A DNA stretch of 64,000 bases from Campylorhamphus procurvoides (Eukaryota > Chordata > Aves > Passeriformes > Dendrocolaptidae): NCBI GenBank assembly GCA_013396655.1, contig WBMV01006647.1, positions 3,130,132-3,194,131 on the forward strand, read 5' to 3'. The notes below the pieces were generated by a model. The model was not told the DNA's origin. It saw only the letters and a list, made by a program, of their open reading frames with translations, and ran no database searches. A program made the translations under genes and the position numbers. Below, in pieces: positions 13,031 to 25,508 of the stretch (position 1 is the stretch's first letter; each line of letters opens with the position of its first letter).

Positions 13031-13835
13031 TAGCAACAACAATTGCTGCCTTTCAACGTTCCAGCTGTGAACGTTGCTGTTGTTCATCATTTAATCTTAA
13101 TTACTGCATTAGGGGTGATCAGGAAGGACACGTGGTGAGTGGATTGGGGCTCTGGTTTGGAGCCTATTGCTGGAGAGCTGGTCCCAGTGAAGATTAAAGG
13201 CTTTGGAGTTTCTGATCTTTGCTAGATAATGAAAGGAGAAATTGCAATTTCTAGAAATAACAATTGGATATTATAGAAATGAAACACTTCTAGGAACTAG
13301 AGGCGTAGAAGACCCCTTTGGGATCAGGAGCAGAGGGAAAAGGAAGCCCAGCATTGCAGTCTCCCTAGTGAGACAGGCAGCACAAAGTCCCACTCCATGC
13401 ATTCCATATCTGTGCTCGGTGCTTTGGCTGCTTTAGGCAAAAACTTCCACCCTGGAATCTTGCTACATCCCATCCTGTGTGGTGGTTATACTGGGATCCA
13501 CCATCTGGATCCTGGCACTGCCAGATCAGTGATGGAGCAAGAGCAGCATTTTCCCAGGAGGAAGGGGCAGCAGCAGTTTATCACCAGGGGCATGAGCAGG
13601 ACAAGACAGTCCTTTTCTTCTTTGCATTTTAAACACCTCTTTGTTCTGTTCACACGTTTTTTAAGAACAGTTGCAGCTGAAAGAGTTTTTCTACAGTAGG
13701 ATGATGTGTAAGACATTCCTGAAAAGAACAAACCCTGAAAACACATTCTCTGAAGCTTCCCTTCAAGCTTTGAAGGACCTAAAAGGTTACATGATCATTT
13801 CAAGCCTGTTGAAACGCAGATCCTGCTTCTGACCT

Positions 13836-13853
13836 CTTGAACATATGTTCAAG
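13836..13853. repeat. Perfect 18-bp palindrome
   Basis: CTTGAACATATGTTCAAG is self-complementary with no spacer and has a CATATG E-box core. It lies about 0.83 kb before the NXPH2 exon. Confidence 0.95.
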
Positions 13854-14657
13854 TTCTGCATTTTCAACAGGACTTCTCTGCCAGAAGGAACAGGAAGAAC
13901 ATGCCTGGGAAATGTGTCTCTACATTAAGTTGGGAATTTGTTGTGTGTGTGTTTAACTCTGAAATCTGTCAGGCCATTCTGTCACTGCCAGAAGGAATTT
14001 TTGGCTTGCTGATTTGCAGACTTAGCTGGGCCCAGTCATGGTTCCCAAAACTGAGCCGTGCTGCATAGCTGGAATTGCTCCACCTTTCTGGAAGGTTCAG
14101 CAGCTGAAACCAGCACACCAAAAGTACAGCTCTTTTTGTTGTGTCAAACTGAGAGCACAAACGTGCAGGCTAAGGTTGGAAAAAATAGGGAAGGCAACAC
14201 TAGAAGAGACACATGTACAATAAATGGTTTAGGACACAATTACACCACCAGAACAGGATTTTATGCCTAAACTCAGTTGAGAGATTAAGCGGGGATAAAA
14301 ACAAAGGGGAATGGAAAATTCTGACACTCTATTTCATGCCATCTTTCAGCAGACAAGCCACTTTGCTCTTCAGGTTTTCCACTTTCTTCAGGCATGTTTT
14401 CATCTAACAAATCCGTGAGCAGAGGGTGCCTGTCTGCTGTTGCACATCCCAGCCATCAACCTGTCCATTTGTCCCAGTGAATGGCTCCTGTTGAGATTTT
14501 TGTGTCTTCTACAGGCTATTTTGAGTAAATCCTTCAGCTTTCACGGGACAGTAGAAATTACTCGTTACAGTAGACCTGTGACTAGACTGATTCAGACCCT
14601 CCTGGTGTAAAAACAAATATTAGTGACTCCTTTTGTATCTTGACCATTTTATTTTGA

Positions 14658-15431
<774 letters not shown>

Positions 15432-15878
15432 CTCGGCCCTGGGCAGTGGTGCAGTCAGCATCAGTCATCAAAAGAAGCATTTCCATTAGAAGCATTTCCA
15501 TTAACCTTTTGGAGAAGAATAAGTTTTCCTATCAGGTTAAAAAGTCTTTAAAAACCGTAGCTGTGTTTGTGCTGTATCGTAACTAATCAAACTGTTTATG
15601 TAACAATTATTTTCATTTGGGACCGTTGCATTTTAGCTCTTTTAGTCATTAAGAAGGGAACTGCGAGGCAGGCACGTGACAAAAATCAAACAAAATTATG
15701 TCTGTAATGAATATCGATCTTAAAAATCACTTTTTAAAACTACTTCATGGCAGAGAGGTTGTGTTTTACTTCAGTTGGACAGCACTTAGCAGGATCCTAT
15801 TTCTCATTGGGAACTCTAGGTGACAATATCAAGAACAAATGATGAAGCAGCCTCACAGCTGCTCATATAGAAACTCCA

Positions 15879-15884
15879 AATAAA
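15879..15884 (+). terminator. Candidate proximal poly(A) signal of NXPH2
   Basis: AATAAA 448 nt after the NXPH2 stop codon. The sequence downstream (CTCTCCCACTGGTTTC) is only modestly T-rich, so use is uncertain. Confidence 0.3.
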
Positions 15885-16288
15885 CAGCTCTCCCACTGGT
15901 TTCATAAAGAATGTTACACAGAGGCTCAAGTAGTCAAATCCAAATACTAAAAGGAAGTGCTAATTCTGGGACAAAAATAACAAAGGAAACGAAACTGCAT
16001 TTTTCTGAGCTGTAGTAGCTGTAGGTACTCATTGAAACAAAGAATGAGTAGTTCTTCCTTCAGCCTTCCTACCCATGGATATGCAATGGTGTAACATGTA
16101 ATTAGACATCAACAAGCTTTAGTTTCTTAGACCCCCCTAGGTGTGCACATGTGGTGTACATTCCTCCCTTCCATGCTCACCACTGGTTTTGATTCTTCTC
16201 AGACATTCACATACACACCAGTACTAGTTTTACAGCAATAGAGAATATATAAGTACCTTGGAAAAGGGTAATCTCTGTTTAAGTCAAC

Positions 16289-16385
16289 CTGGTCTAGTGG
16301 AAGGTGTTCCTGCCCATGGCACGGGTATTGGAACAAGATGATCTTTAAGGTCCCTTTCAAGCCAAACCATTCTGTGATTCTGTGA
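16289..16385 (+). mobile_element. CR1 retrotransposon, 3' end fragment inside the NXPH2 3'UTR region
   Basis: CTGGTCTAGTGGAAGGTGTTC, CTGCCCATGGCACGGGTATTG, AAGATGATCTTTAAGGTCCC and ATTCTGTGATTCTGTGA give a clear CR1 3' end in the sense orientation of the gene. Confidence 0.9.
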
Positions 16386-16964
16386 AGTCTGAGGACTGTA
16401 ACAGGGGCTGGTTCCAGGCAAAGGCAGCAATTATTCTGCTATCCAGCCTCTTAGCATTATGTTGCAGCAAGAAAAACAAGTCGCAGCACAAGGACCACAC
16501 CTGAACAACAAGCAGCTTTCTGCTTCGTGGCACCAGTTGTCTTCCTTAGCAGTGCACTGCATACCTTGAGTCAAAAGAGAGAAAACAACAAAAATCTATG
16601 CACCTTCACCTCATAAAGCAGGTTTCAAACTATTAATAGAGATCTCCAGCTAGGCTTTCCCCTAGTGCAGAGCAGGATCCCTCCACTGCAGTTAGAACAA
16701 CAGAGGATCCAGCTGTGGTCTTATTTGAAGAGGACAGATGTTGTCCCACCACAGTCAACAGCAGCTGGCTCTGGCCACGCAGCCTCCAGCACCATCCCCT
16801 GCGCTGGCGCTGGGTATTGATCCTGCTGCTGTTGCTGATTTGCTCTCCTGGCTTCTGTGATAGTTTGATGTCACAGGTCCTGTGGAAGAAGCCAGCTGAG
16901 GAAGCACTTTTTATTGCCTCATGTCAGACTTGCATGAAGGGTTCAAGAAGTTAAACACAGCTTA

Positions 16965-16970
16965 AATAAA
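16965..16970 (+). terminator. Candidate middle poly(A) signal of NXPH2
   Basis: AATAAA, followed within about 30 nt by a T/G-rich stretch (CTCTGTTTGAGTGATGTG) that could serve as the downstream element. Confidence 0.4.
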
Positions 16971-17471
16971 GCACTATTAAAATACTCTGTTTGAGTGATG
17001 TGCACACAGACAAGTGACTATGGCAGCTCAGAAAGACTCACTCATGAGATTAATTCTGATTTCCTTGGTAGAGACTCACAAAAAAACCCTACTCTGTTTA
17101 AAATATACAGGTAACTGGCTGATTTGTTTTTCTCTCTAGGTGACAAATTTAAATATGTGGTTTAGTTTGATCAATAATCTAAATGTTTTCCTTCATCTTA
17201 TTTCATACAGTCTCTCCTGGTCTATAATGATGTTTTTTAGTTTGCCTCTTCCTGTCAATTCCTACAAGTTGGTCTCCTTTGTATTCTGTATAGCGTGTCC
17301 TCGCTCCAGCTGTACATGAGCTTGGATTTATTGCTACGAGTTCAGTGGTTGGTGCTTTTGTAACTTAGCTGTAAGCCATGATTTTATTGCCATGTATTTT
17401 TACTCAGCACTGTAGGCAATTAAAAGAAAACCCTACATGGTATTAATTGTAGAGTATGTGGAAACCATGTA

Positions 17472-17536
17472 TGTATATATACTTAAATATGTGTACATAT
17501 ACAGCACATATGTGTACATGTATTTGTATGTAAATA
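17472..17536 (+). promoter_or_regulatory. Cluster of three Pumilio-type response elements
   Basis: Three matches to UGUANAUA occur within 65 nt on the NXPH2 sense strand: TGTATATA at 17472-17479, TGTACATA at 17492-17499 and TGTAAATA at 17529-17536. The last overlaps the distal poly(A) signal. PUM1/PUM2 bind this motif in 3'UTRs and lower mRNA stability or translation. Function depends on the 3'UTR reaching this point; the tract is also generally TA/TG-rich, which raises the chance of random matches. Confidence 0.4.
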
Positions 17537-17538
17537 AA
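17533..17538 (+). terminator. Candidate distal poly(A) signal of NXPH2
   Basis: AATAAA overlapping a Pumilio-type element (TGTAAATA, 17529-17536). GT-rich then T-rich sequence (CTTGCTTGTGG, then a run of T) follows 25-55 nt downstream, as expected for a cleavage site near 17555. Confidence 0.5.
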
Positions 17539-18606
17539 GAGAGTTTACTAAATCTGGCACTTGCTTGTGGCCTATTTGATTTTTTTATACATAATGTTGC
17601 ATATATAAAGACACAAAGGCACAGCAACACATCACAACATTTTTCCCCAGCTGGAATTTGTTTTTCTAGGAGATATTTAAATATGTGCTATACTGAACTG
17701 TGTGCAGGTCTGGGCAGAGGAGGCTCAACAGCATTCCGTGATATTTAGGAATGAAGTGCATGTTTTGACGAAGACAATTATGAACTCTTAAACAATTGTG
17801 CAAGTGAAGGGCTTAGTTTAAATTAGACAACATTCCCAAGCAGGAACATGCTGGGAGACACAACAACCCCCTACCCTCCTTCAGTCTCTCTTTAAAACAG
17901 GAGCTGAATTCTCCTGCTCCACAGACATCCTCTGGCTGTGGCACAGCTGCCTCCCAGGCTGAGGTTTCCAGGCCTCAGGAAGACAAATGATGGGAGAAAT
18001 TGCTGTGCTCTCCTCCCACCAAGCCCCAGCATGAGGAGTCAGCCTGGCAGCTGGAGCAGGAGAGGGACCAAACTTCATCACACCTGAGGACTCCTCACTG
18101 CACTTTTTCCAATCACAATACTTTACAAAGCAACTTTAAAGCAGTACTTTTTAGTTTCTTTCCTTTGTTTTTTTTGAGATCAATTTTGAGAAAGTCACTG
18201 CAAAAAAATCACTTACAATCTTATTGCAGTCAAAATCTGATGAAGAAGAAATTATTTACACCAAGCAGAGTAAGCAAACACAATCCAATGATCAGGTCAA
18301 ATTTCACACTGCCCATGTAAACAGAGCTAACATGTAACAGGCCAAATCTTTAAAAACATTTTCCTCTATAACAGGTGACTATTTCAAACAAGTTTCAAGT
18401 GTCAGTGATTGTTCCTCTTATGGCTCTTATTCAAAGGATTTTAAGACAAAAACTTCAAAGATGAAATACCATCTTTGGAAAGCATCTCAAGTGGCCAGTG
18501 ACAACTTAGGACAGCAGCGACTTAATCTAGAAGTTTTTAATATACATCCCTTATTTAATCCAAATCTCAACAGGATAGTTTTGCACACATTTATATCAAT
18601 GTAAGT

Positions 18607-18780
18607 ATCATAGAATCATAGAATATCCTGAGGTGGAAGGGACTCACAGGCATCGTAAAGTCCAGCTCCTGACCCTGCACAGGACAACTCCAAAAATCCC
18701 ACCATGTGCATGAGAGCCTTGTCCAAGCACTCCTTGAACTCTGGCAGGCTTGGTGCTGTGACCCCTTCCCTGTGGAGCCC
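18607..18780 (-). mobile_element. CR1 retrotransposon, 3' fragment, reverse orientation
   Basis: Starts ATCATAGAATCATAGAATATC, then GAGGTGGAAGGGACTCACAGG, CTCCAAAAATCCCACCATG and CAAGCACTCCTTGAACTCTGG. This sub-family differs from the copies carrying CCTGGAAGTGTCC. Confidence 0.88.
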
Positions 18781-21385
18781 ATAGTATATACATTAAGTAA
18801 GTATCTAAACATCTTTGTAAAGACATTTCCTATTGTTGTCCCCATCCCATGGATATTAATTAAAAAATCCCAATAAAAAGCTCATTCATGACACGCACAT
18901 AAGAGTTAGCTTTTTCCTTTAGCCAGAGCTGCAGGAACCATGCACATCCATATTTTTTAGATCATTTCAACAGGAAGGCAACTTAGTTTTGTTTTTCTTT
19001 TCCTTTTCCCCTGAAGAATTTTTTCCTTTGGATCCTCAGACTTTTCATCTCCCTGCATCCCTCACCATTGGTCAGCTCCTGCCATGAATTCCTCAGTCAC
19101 AGGATCACAGGCACTGGGGGTTCTGTGCCCACATGGCAGTCCCCAAGCCCTTACATGGGGTGCCTTAGGTGGTACCACAGGAGCCAGCAAGGCAGAAAAC
19201 AGCAGAGCTGAGTGCTGTGTGCTGTGAACTCCCTGGGGTTGGCACTTTGTCTTTTTAGGGATAATTTACTAGGCAGTGCTGAAGGAGCAAACCCCTGAAT
19301 GATCCCGATGAAACTGGAGAAACTCTAGCAGCAACTGGGAAAAGGTGTTCCATGCAAATCAGCACCCTGTGCTGCTTTTCCTTTTAAATTGTAATTCAAG
19401 GACATTAGAATTTGCTATTTGTTTTATGCTCTGTTGACCAGCATAATCTGGATAATGTTTTATTTATAGTATAATAATGATTTGTCATTAGCACTGTCTC
19501 TATTCAAATATGCACAGGCGAAAAGACAATAACAAGCTGCAATACACTAAGTAGCTCAATGAAACACACATCAATCAAGTAGATTTTTTAGCTGTAGGGT
19601 GTCTCGTTTGAAAATCTAGACTTTGCCATTCCCAGCTCTCCCTCCTGAACACCTCTTGCAAGCACCTGTCACAAGCAGCGTCCTTCTGTGTTTTAGAACT
19701 AGCAAATAAATTGGGGTTACAGAAGAGGAGCTGAATTGCCATGAAACATCCCACTTCATGGCAAAGCACCCTCCCCTTGGTGGGTTGTTGAGCTTGGGGC
19801 TGCAAAACCTGTTCAGATCTGCAACCAGGAGTGATGAGAACTGAAGGGAGTCTGCTGGACACAGCTGAGGCTCCTGTGACCATCCATGTCACACAGCTCT
19901 CCAGCACAAAATACCTGTGGGCTCTTAGAAGCTTCCAGTTGTTGGTACTCTCAAGCAAGAACCCCAGATTAAATTTTGAAGGGGGGGGGAAAAATCATCA
20001 CAAAAAGATGTAATTCAGTCTCCAACTCAGCACAAATCCAGCACCAGCTGCAGCCCAATTAAAAAGCAATCACAGTCATGGGAAAACAGTTTACTCCAGG
20101 AAGAAAAAATTCTACCTGTGTAAACAGTGGCAAGACTCTAAAATAGAATAAAAAAAAGCCCCAACAAACAAACAAAAAAAATCCATCAGCACTCTCCTAT
20201 TCAAAAGGAATGGAACAGCCAACCATGTCAAATAGTCTCTTGCACTGATATCTGGTTCTGTGCTCAAATCAGAACAGAGGAAAAAGAATTCCACTGCTTC
20301 AGAGACTTTTTAATGTATTTTCTTCATTTCACAGAAAATATATACCCCTGATTCCTCACCCACAGGAAGCTGACTAACCCTGAAGGTTCAGAGAAGATGA
20401 GCATCCCTCTGTGTAAGCCAAAAGGCCCAAGCACCTTTCCTAGGTGGATATTGGGAAGGAGTGATGTGGGGAGCACAGAGCTGGCACATGGAGAGACTGT
20501 GGTGTCCTTTAGCTTTGCAGCAGGCAGGACTCGGGGCTGTCCCAGAGCAGGGCACAAGGCACCACAGGACACAGCCTGAGCCACGGTGTGCCCTCCCAGA
20601 CATCCCACTGCTCCCCCTGCCCTCTCACGTTAACCAGCCTTGGAAAACAAGACAGCTTCATTACCAGCCTGATCCCAGAGCAGCACCTCACATTCAGGCA
20701 ATCGCGCTGCTCATCTGCCCTTGACAACTCTACATTTCTGCCCCCTCGGATGCAAATCCCATTTTTTTTATTCTCTTGCTTCATTCCCAGACAGTACCAT
20801 GGCTCTTTCATCATTAGCAGTCAATTAAGCTTTGGCTACCTTATCTGAGCAGCTCCAAATAAGCTGGTGATCTTCCTGAAAGGTGATACATTATAATTGG
20901 TTCCAAACCGGCAAGAAAGAGAAGTATGAGACTTGGAGGTTATTTGAAGTAGCCCTGAAGTTAAAAAATGCCCCCAAACCCATCTCCACCTAAAGCTATC
21001 AGGGCATTTGCTTTGAGGTTCTAGGATTTATCAGGTCTGTATCATCTGTTACAGCTGATGGGAAACAAGACTTGGGATCTTTTGTTCTAGAGATGCTACA
21101 GCCAGCAGCAATGCTGCCAGCTCCCCAAAGCAGGCATGAAACAGGACTGCTGTGCTCACCAGTGCCCAGCAGGAGAAGGGGAAGGCTGCAGAGCCCGGCA
21201 CAGGGCACAGTTCAGGTGCCCAGGCTCTATGGGTGCCCCTGGCAGACATCAAGAATTTTTCAGAGCATACAGCTCAGGTGAGCTCAAAACAAACAACTCT
21301 CCTTTCTGAGCAGCTGGAACATCACAGGAGGTTTCTTGCATTGCTGTGATCCTTGATTTCATGCCTGTGATACTTCACTGTGAGA

Positions 21386-21562
21386 CCCTGGCACAGGGTG
21401 CCCAGAGAAGGTGTGGATGCCCCATCCCTGGAAGTGTCCAAGGCCAGGTTGGACAAGGCTTGGAACAAGGTGGGATAGTGGAAGGTGTCCCTGCCCATGG
21501 CAGGGGGTGGAACAAGATATCTTTATGATCTCTTCTGGCCCAAACCATTCTATAATTCTATG
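21386..21562 (+). mobile_element. CR1 retrotransposon, 3' fragment
   Basis: GCCCAGAGAAGGTGTGGATG, CCCCATCCCTGGAAGTGTCC, AGGTTGGACAAGGCTTGGAAC, TAGTGGAAGGTGTCCCTGCC and a terminal ATTCTATAATTCTATGA. Confidence 0.92.
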
Positions 21563-24500
21563 ACAGAAGTAATATACACCTAAGCAGCCATGGGAAAATC
21601 TTCTCAATTATGAGGTTTTAGATGGGTGGATAAATGGGTGGACAGCAATTACACCCCCTTCCATGCCCATTTCAAAAGCCCCTGATGAAACACAACTCAC
21701 CCTGAGCTCTTCCAGAGAATGACAAAGGTATCTCTTAAAAGAAAAAAATCAGTTCAGCTTTTCAAAACATGTCAAGCTGATTTGGCTTGAAAATGAGCAC
21801 ATGTGTTCTGGCTTAGCAGGAGAACTGCTCCGAGAGGAGCCATCAGTCTTCTCTAAACCAAATACTTACTCCTGAAAGGAAGTGGTGGTGGAGAAGTGTC
21901 TCTGAGGCAGGTGATGCTGAGCAGACATGCACTCCTAACCTGGGAGTACAGAAAATTTAACACAGATTTCTGAGCAGGTAAATCAATGGATTAAAAAATA
22001 TTTCAAGTTGCCTTATTGAAGATGATAAGCAAGCCTATTTATTAGGCAGTACTTAGAGCTACTTAATTCCAATCCACTTCTCATGTCAGATATATTTAAC
22101 TGCGATGTTTCTGACTTCAGTCATTGAAGATTTGGATTAGCCAAAGTACTCTGGGAAAACAAGATGCCTGCTCGTCCCAGCTTCTCCGAGGCGCTGCCAG
22201 ACAGGGAGATTGCTCTGTCCCGAGGGAATGACCTCTCTTTTCCACGTCCTTCTCCTGGTTTTAAAGGAAATATACGATAAATACCAGGCCCACAGTGTTT
22301 GCTCACAGCCAAGGACAACCTGACTGCTCAAAGCAAAAACAGCACCACAGATGAATGGTGTGGAAAGCAGCCCAGACCCACGAGGTCAGGACACATTGGT
22401 GTGTCCAGGCATTATGGCATACTTACATTTGGCTAAAAGAGTGGAGAGAGAAATCTGTTTTCATTCACTACCCCAGTTATCTTTTAAAACAAGCACAGCC
22501 CCTTATTTAAAATATGAGTATTGAATTCTGTTGCCAGAAGCAGATTAATTGCAGCTTCCAGGAAAAAATCTCTGAGCTTATTTCACACAGACTTTATTCC
22601 CCCTTGAATTAAGTTCCTTATGTTACACCAACTCATTTGAATTTTTTGAATTGGTTTTGCATAGTATCATTTACTGATGTACTATCTTTAATTACATAAC
22701 ACACATACACTCTCCAGCTGCATTATTAATGAAAGCGTTTTTAATTAAATGGCTCTCAGCATAATATTCAGTCATTAATTTCACATGCTCAGAGTGTGGA
22801 GAGATTCTATTCTGATGGTCTTGGGAAACTCTGTACTTTAGATGAGGGATACTTGCAAAGTGATAGTTTTAGAGAGAAGCTGAAACCATTATGAGCACTG
22901 AATTACCTTCTCAGCAGCTGGTGCTGCACTTCTGCTCTACTGGGTATTATCTGTTCTTCAGCTCAAGTGCTCCCTTTGCTCTGCCATGCTTCACCACTGG
23001 TAATTTGAAAATGCCTCTCACTGGATTCACCTGTATTCCAGAATGAATAATACCAGAGTTATCTTTTAGGAACAATTTACACTTAGACAATGGCACTAAG
23101 GCTGCACCTTCTACAATACAAAGCTCTGCACCCTCCTCCCCTATTACGGTGACCCACCTGCCTCCACTCAACCTTCCAGTGCTCTCAGAAGTGACAAAAA
23201 GCATTCACACTCTTGGGGCTGGGAGGGTTTTTTGTCTATCCACGACATGGATGCACAGCATGTACTGGCACATCACATGGGCATTGCTGGGAGCGTTCTT
23301 AATGCTCACCTGCTGCAAAGGTTGCCAATTACAGCCAACAAGTACAAGAAAAGTATTACAATCTTTCGCCCCTCCAAAGAAGCACAAATTTACCATTGCC
23401 TCACACAAAAATGGCAAGCAGACCTTTTCTTCAGCCCAGCTTGGGAAAGGAGGCCCATCCTGTACAAGATTTTCCTTTCCACAAAGTCTACAGAAAGAAT
23501 TTTCACCTCAGTTTATGCTTTCTATTTATTGATGAAAAAGCAATGTTCTAGGGCAGTGTTTTCTGGCAACACTTGGGAAGCCTTGGAATTAATTGTTTTG
23601 TTTTTCTAGCAGAGCTTAAAGGGACTTAAGAGGAACAAGACTGCACACTAGTATCTGTTTGACCTGGGAATTTTGTGGTTGGTTTGTTCATCCTCCCCAA
23701 AGGGAACTGCATATAAAACTGTATTTGGGCAGGGCTTTTCCTGGGACTTGTCATCTAATTAGTCTCCACTCTGGACTTTTGTTTTTGAGTAACACAGTCC
23801 TTCCACAAAAACGTCCCCTAATTTCTTAGGCTTAAAACCTTTTCCTCAGTGCTCATGCACTTGAGGATGGGAGCAGCTCTTGCCCATCCCATTCTCCCAA
23901 AAGCACAACATCCCATGGATTACATGTCCCTTCCCAGTCCTCTGTGCTCCAGCTCAGTCTCCTGCTGTCAGGCTCACTCTGGACTCCTCTCTCTGCTCTG
24001 CTGCCCTACAGCCCTGTCCTCTCTGAGCTCAAGGCTGGCCCTTCCAGCTCCTTTGAAAGAAAAAGGGGGTAAACACAAAAAACTTCATTTAATAAAGATC
24101 TACTCCATCAAAAAGATACTATACATGGACCTCCAGTGCATTTACAGTGGATTTTTGAAAAGAGAAATAACTAATATTTTTATATGACAAGACTGATAAT
24201 ATATGCTCACATTCCCAGCACTTCATGTCTACATAAAACATTGCACCATAATGAGAGTATGACTTCCATCAATATTTAATTAGTATTTCACGCTAACTCA
24301 TTATTTCAGTACAATTAATTTGACATCTTGCTGTATGGCCTGCACAGATTTTCTTCTAGAGGATTGTTTTACTGGTGGGACATAAGTAACATAAGACACG
24401 TGCACCTGCCCCGGGGCTTCTAAGGGACAATGAAATATGAAGAATAGGAGTGACATTTTAATCTACTGCAGGACACAAAAGTGTATTAAAGCTCAAAATG

Positions 24501-25297
24501 TGCAAGTGTGTTTGGCTAATGCATTTTTGTAATAAGGGAAGTATTACACTAAACTAACATTTCCAGAACACAAATTGTACCACCATCACGCCAGCCTTTT
24601 CCTTTTGCTCCTGGAATCCTCTGGTTTATGTACCCAGTGACAATTCAACAAACCTAAAGTTCCCACATATTCAATAAAGTGCTCGATTGGATCCTGAGTG
24701 TGCTGCATGTGGGGGTTTTCTGAACCACCCTGAGTCAACACAGAGTCCTTTCCAGGAGCAGAAAGCAGTTAACACCTAATGCAGCATTTTCCACAGACAA
24801 AGTGGTAGTAAATGTACAATAGCACTTTACAAACTGTGGGGACACATTCCAAATTGTCATTTATTGAAATTTTCCCCGGTTTTAGGCACCCCAGAAGCTG
24901 GCCTCATCCCCAAAATTTGAGATTGCTCAAATCATTATTTTCCTACTCTTGAGACACTTAGATGAAGTGTTCAACAATGCTTTAGTGAGTGCTACACATT
25001 ATGTACAGCTACTAACAGCTCAGAGTAGGAAGTTTTAAGATCTGCTTTAAGAGCTGCTTTCCTTCACTTTGCACATACTTTTATCAAAGTCCCCTCAAGT
25101 TGACTGAATTTTGGAATTTTCTTCACTTCTTGAACTTTCAAACATATTATTTGCAATTTTCAAGAAAAAATGGTTCTTTAAAAATTATTTTGAAGGCGAA
25201 TCTAATGAACAGAATCTATAACTTAATTATGAAAACTAACAAGACAGTAATATTAATTAGCATATATTAATATGCCTAGCATGGTAATTAGCAACAT

Positions 25298-25508
25298 GTT
25301 TAGGAAGAGATTCTTCCCTGGGAGGGTGGGCAGGCCCTGGCACAGGTTGGGCAGAGAAGCTGTGGCTGCCCCATCCCTGGAAGTGTCCAAGATCAGGTTG
25401 GACAGGGCTAGGAGCAAACTGGGATAGTGGAAGGTGTCCCTACTCATGGTAGGCATTGGATCAAGATAATCTTTGAGTCCCTTCCAACCCAAACCAGTCT
25501 GTGATTTT
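25298..25508 (+). mobile_element. CR1 retrotransposon, 3' fragment
   Basis: AGGAAGAGATTCTTCCCTGG, GTGGGCAGGCCCTGGCACAG, CCCATCCCTGGAAGTGTCC and CTTCCAACCCAAACCAGTC match the same sub-family as the 12756 and 21386 copies. The terminal octamer repeat is worn to CTGTGATTTTTAATG. Confidence 0.9.

Larger units (their letters stand above)
15432..17556 (+). other. NXPH2: Probable 3'UTR of NXPH2
   Basis: No other gene is visible between the NXPH2 stop and 17.6 kb. Three AATAAA signals lie on the plus strand, at 15879-15884, 16965-16970 and 17533-17538. The last has a T/GT-rich stretch about 25-50 nt downstream and is taken as the distal end. The region holds a CR1 3' fragment at 16289-16385 and a group of Pumilio-type UGUANAUA motifs just before the last signal. 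The end point is inferred; the true transcript may stop at an earlier signal. Confidence 0.5.
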
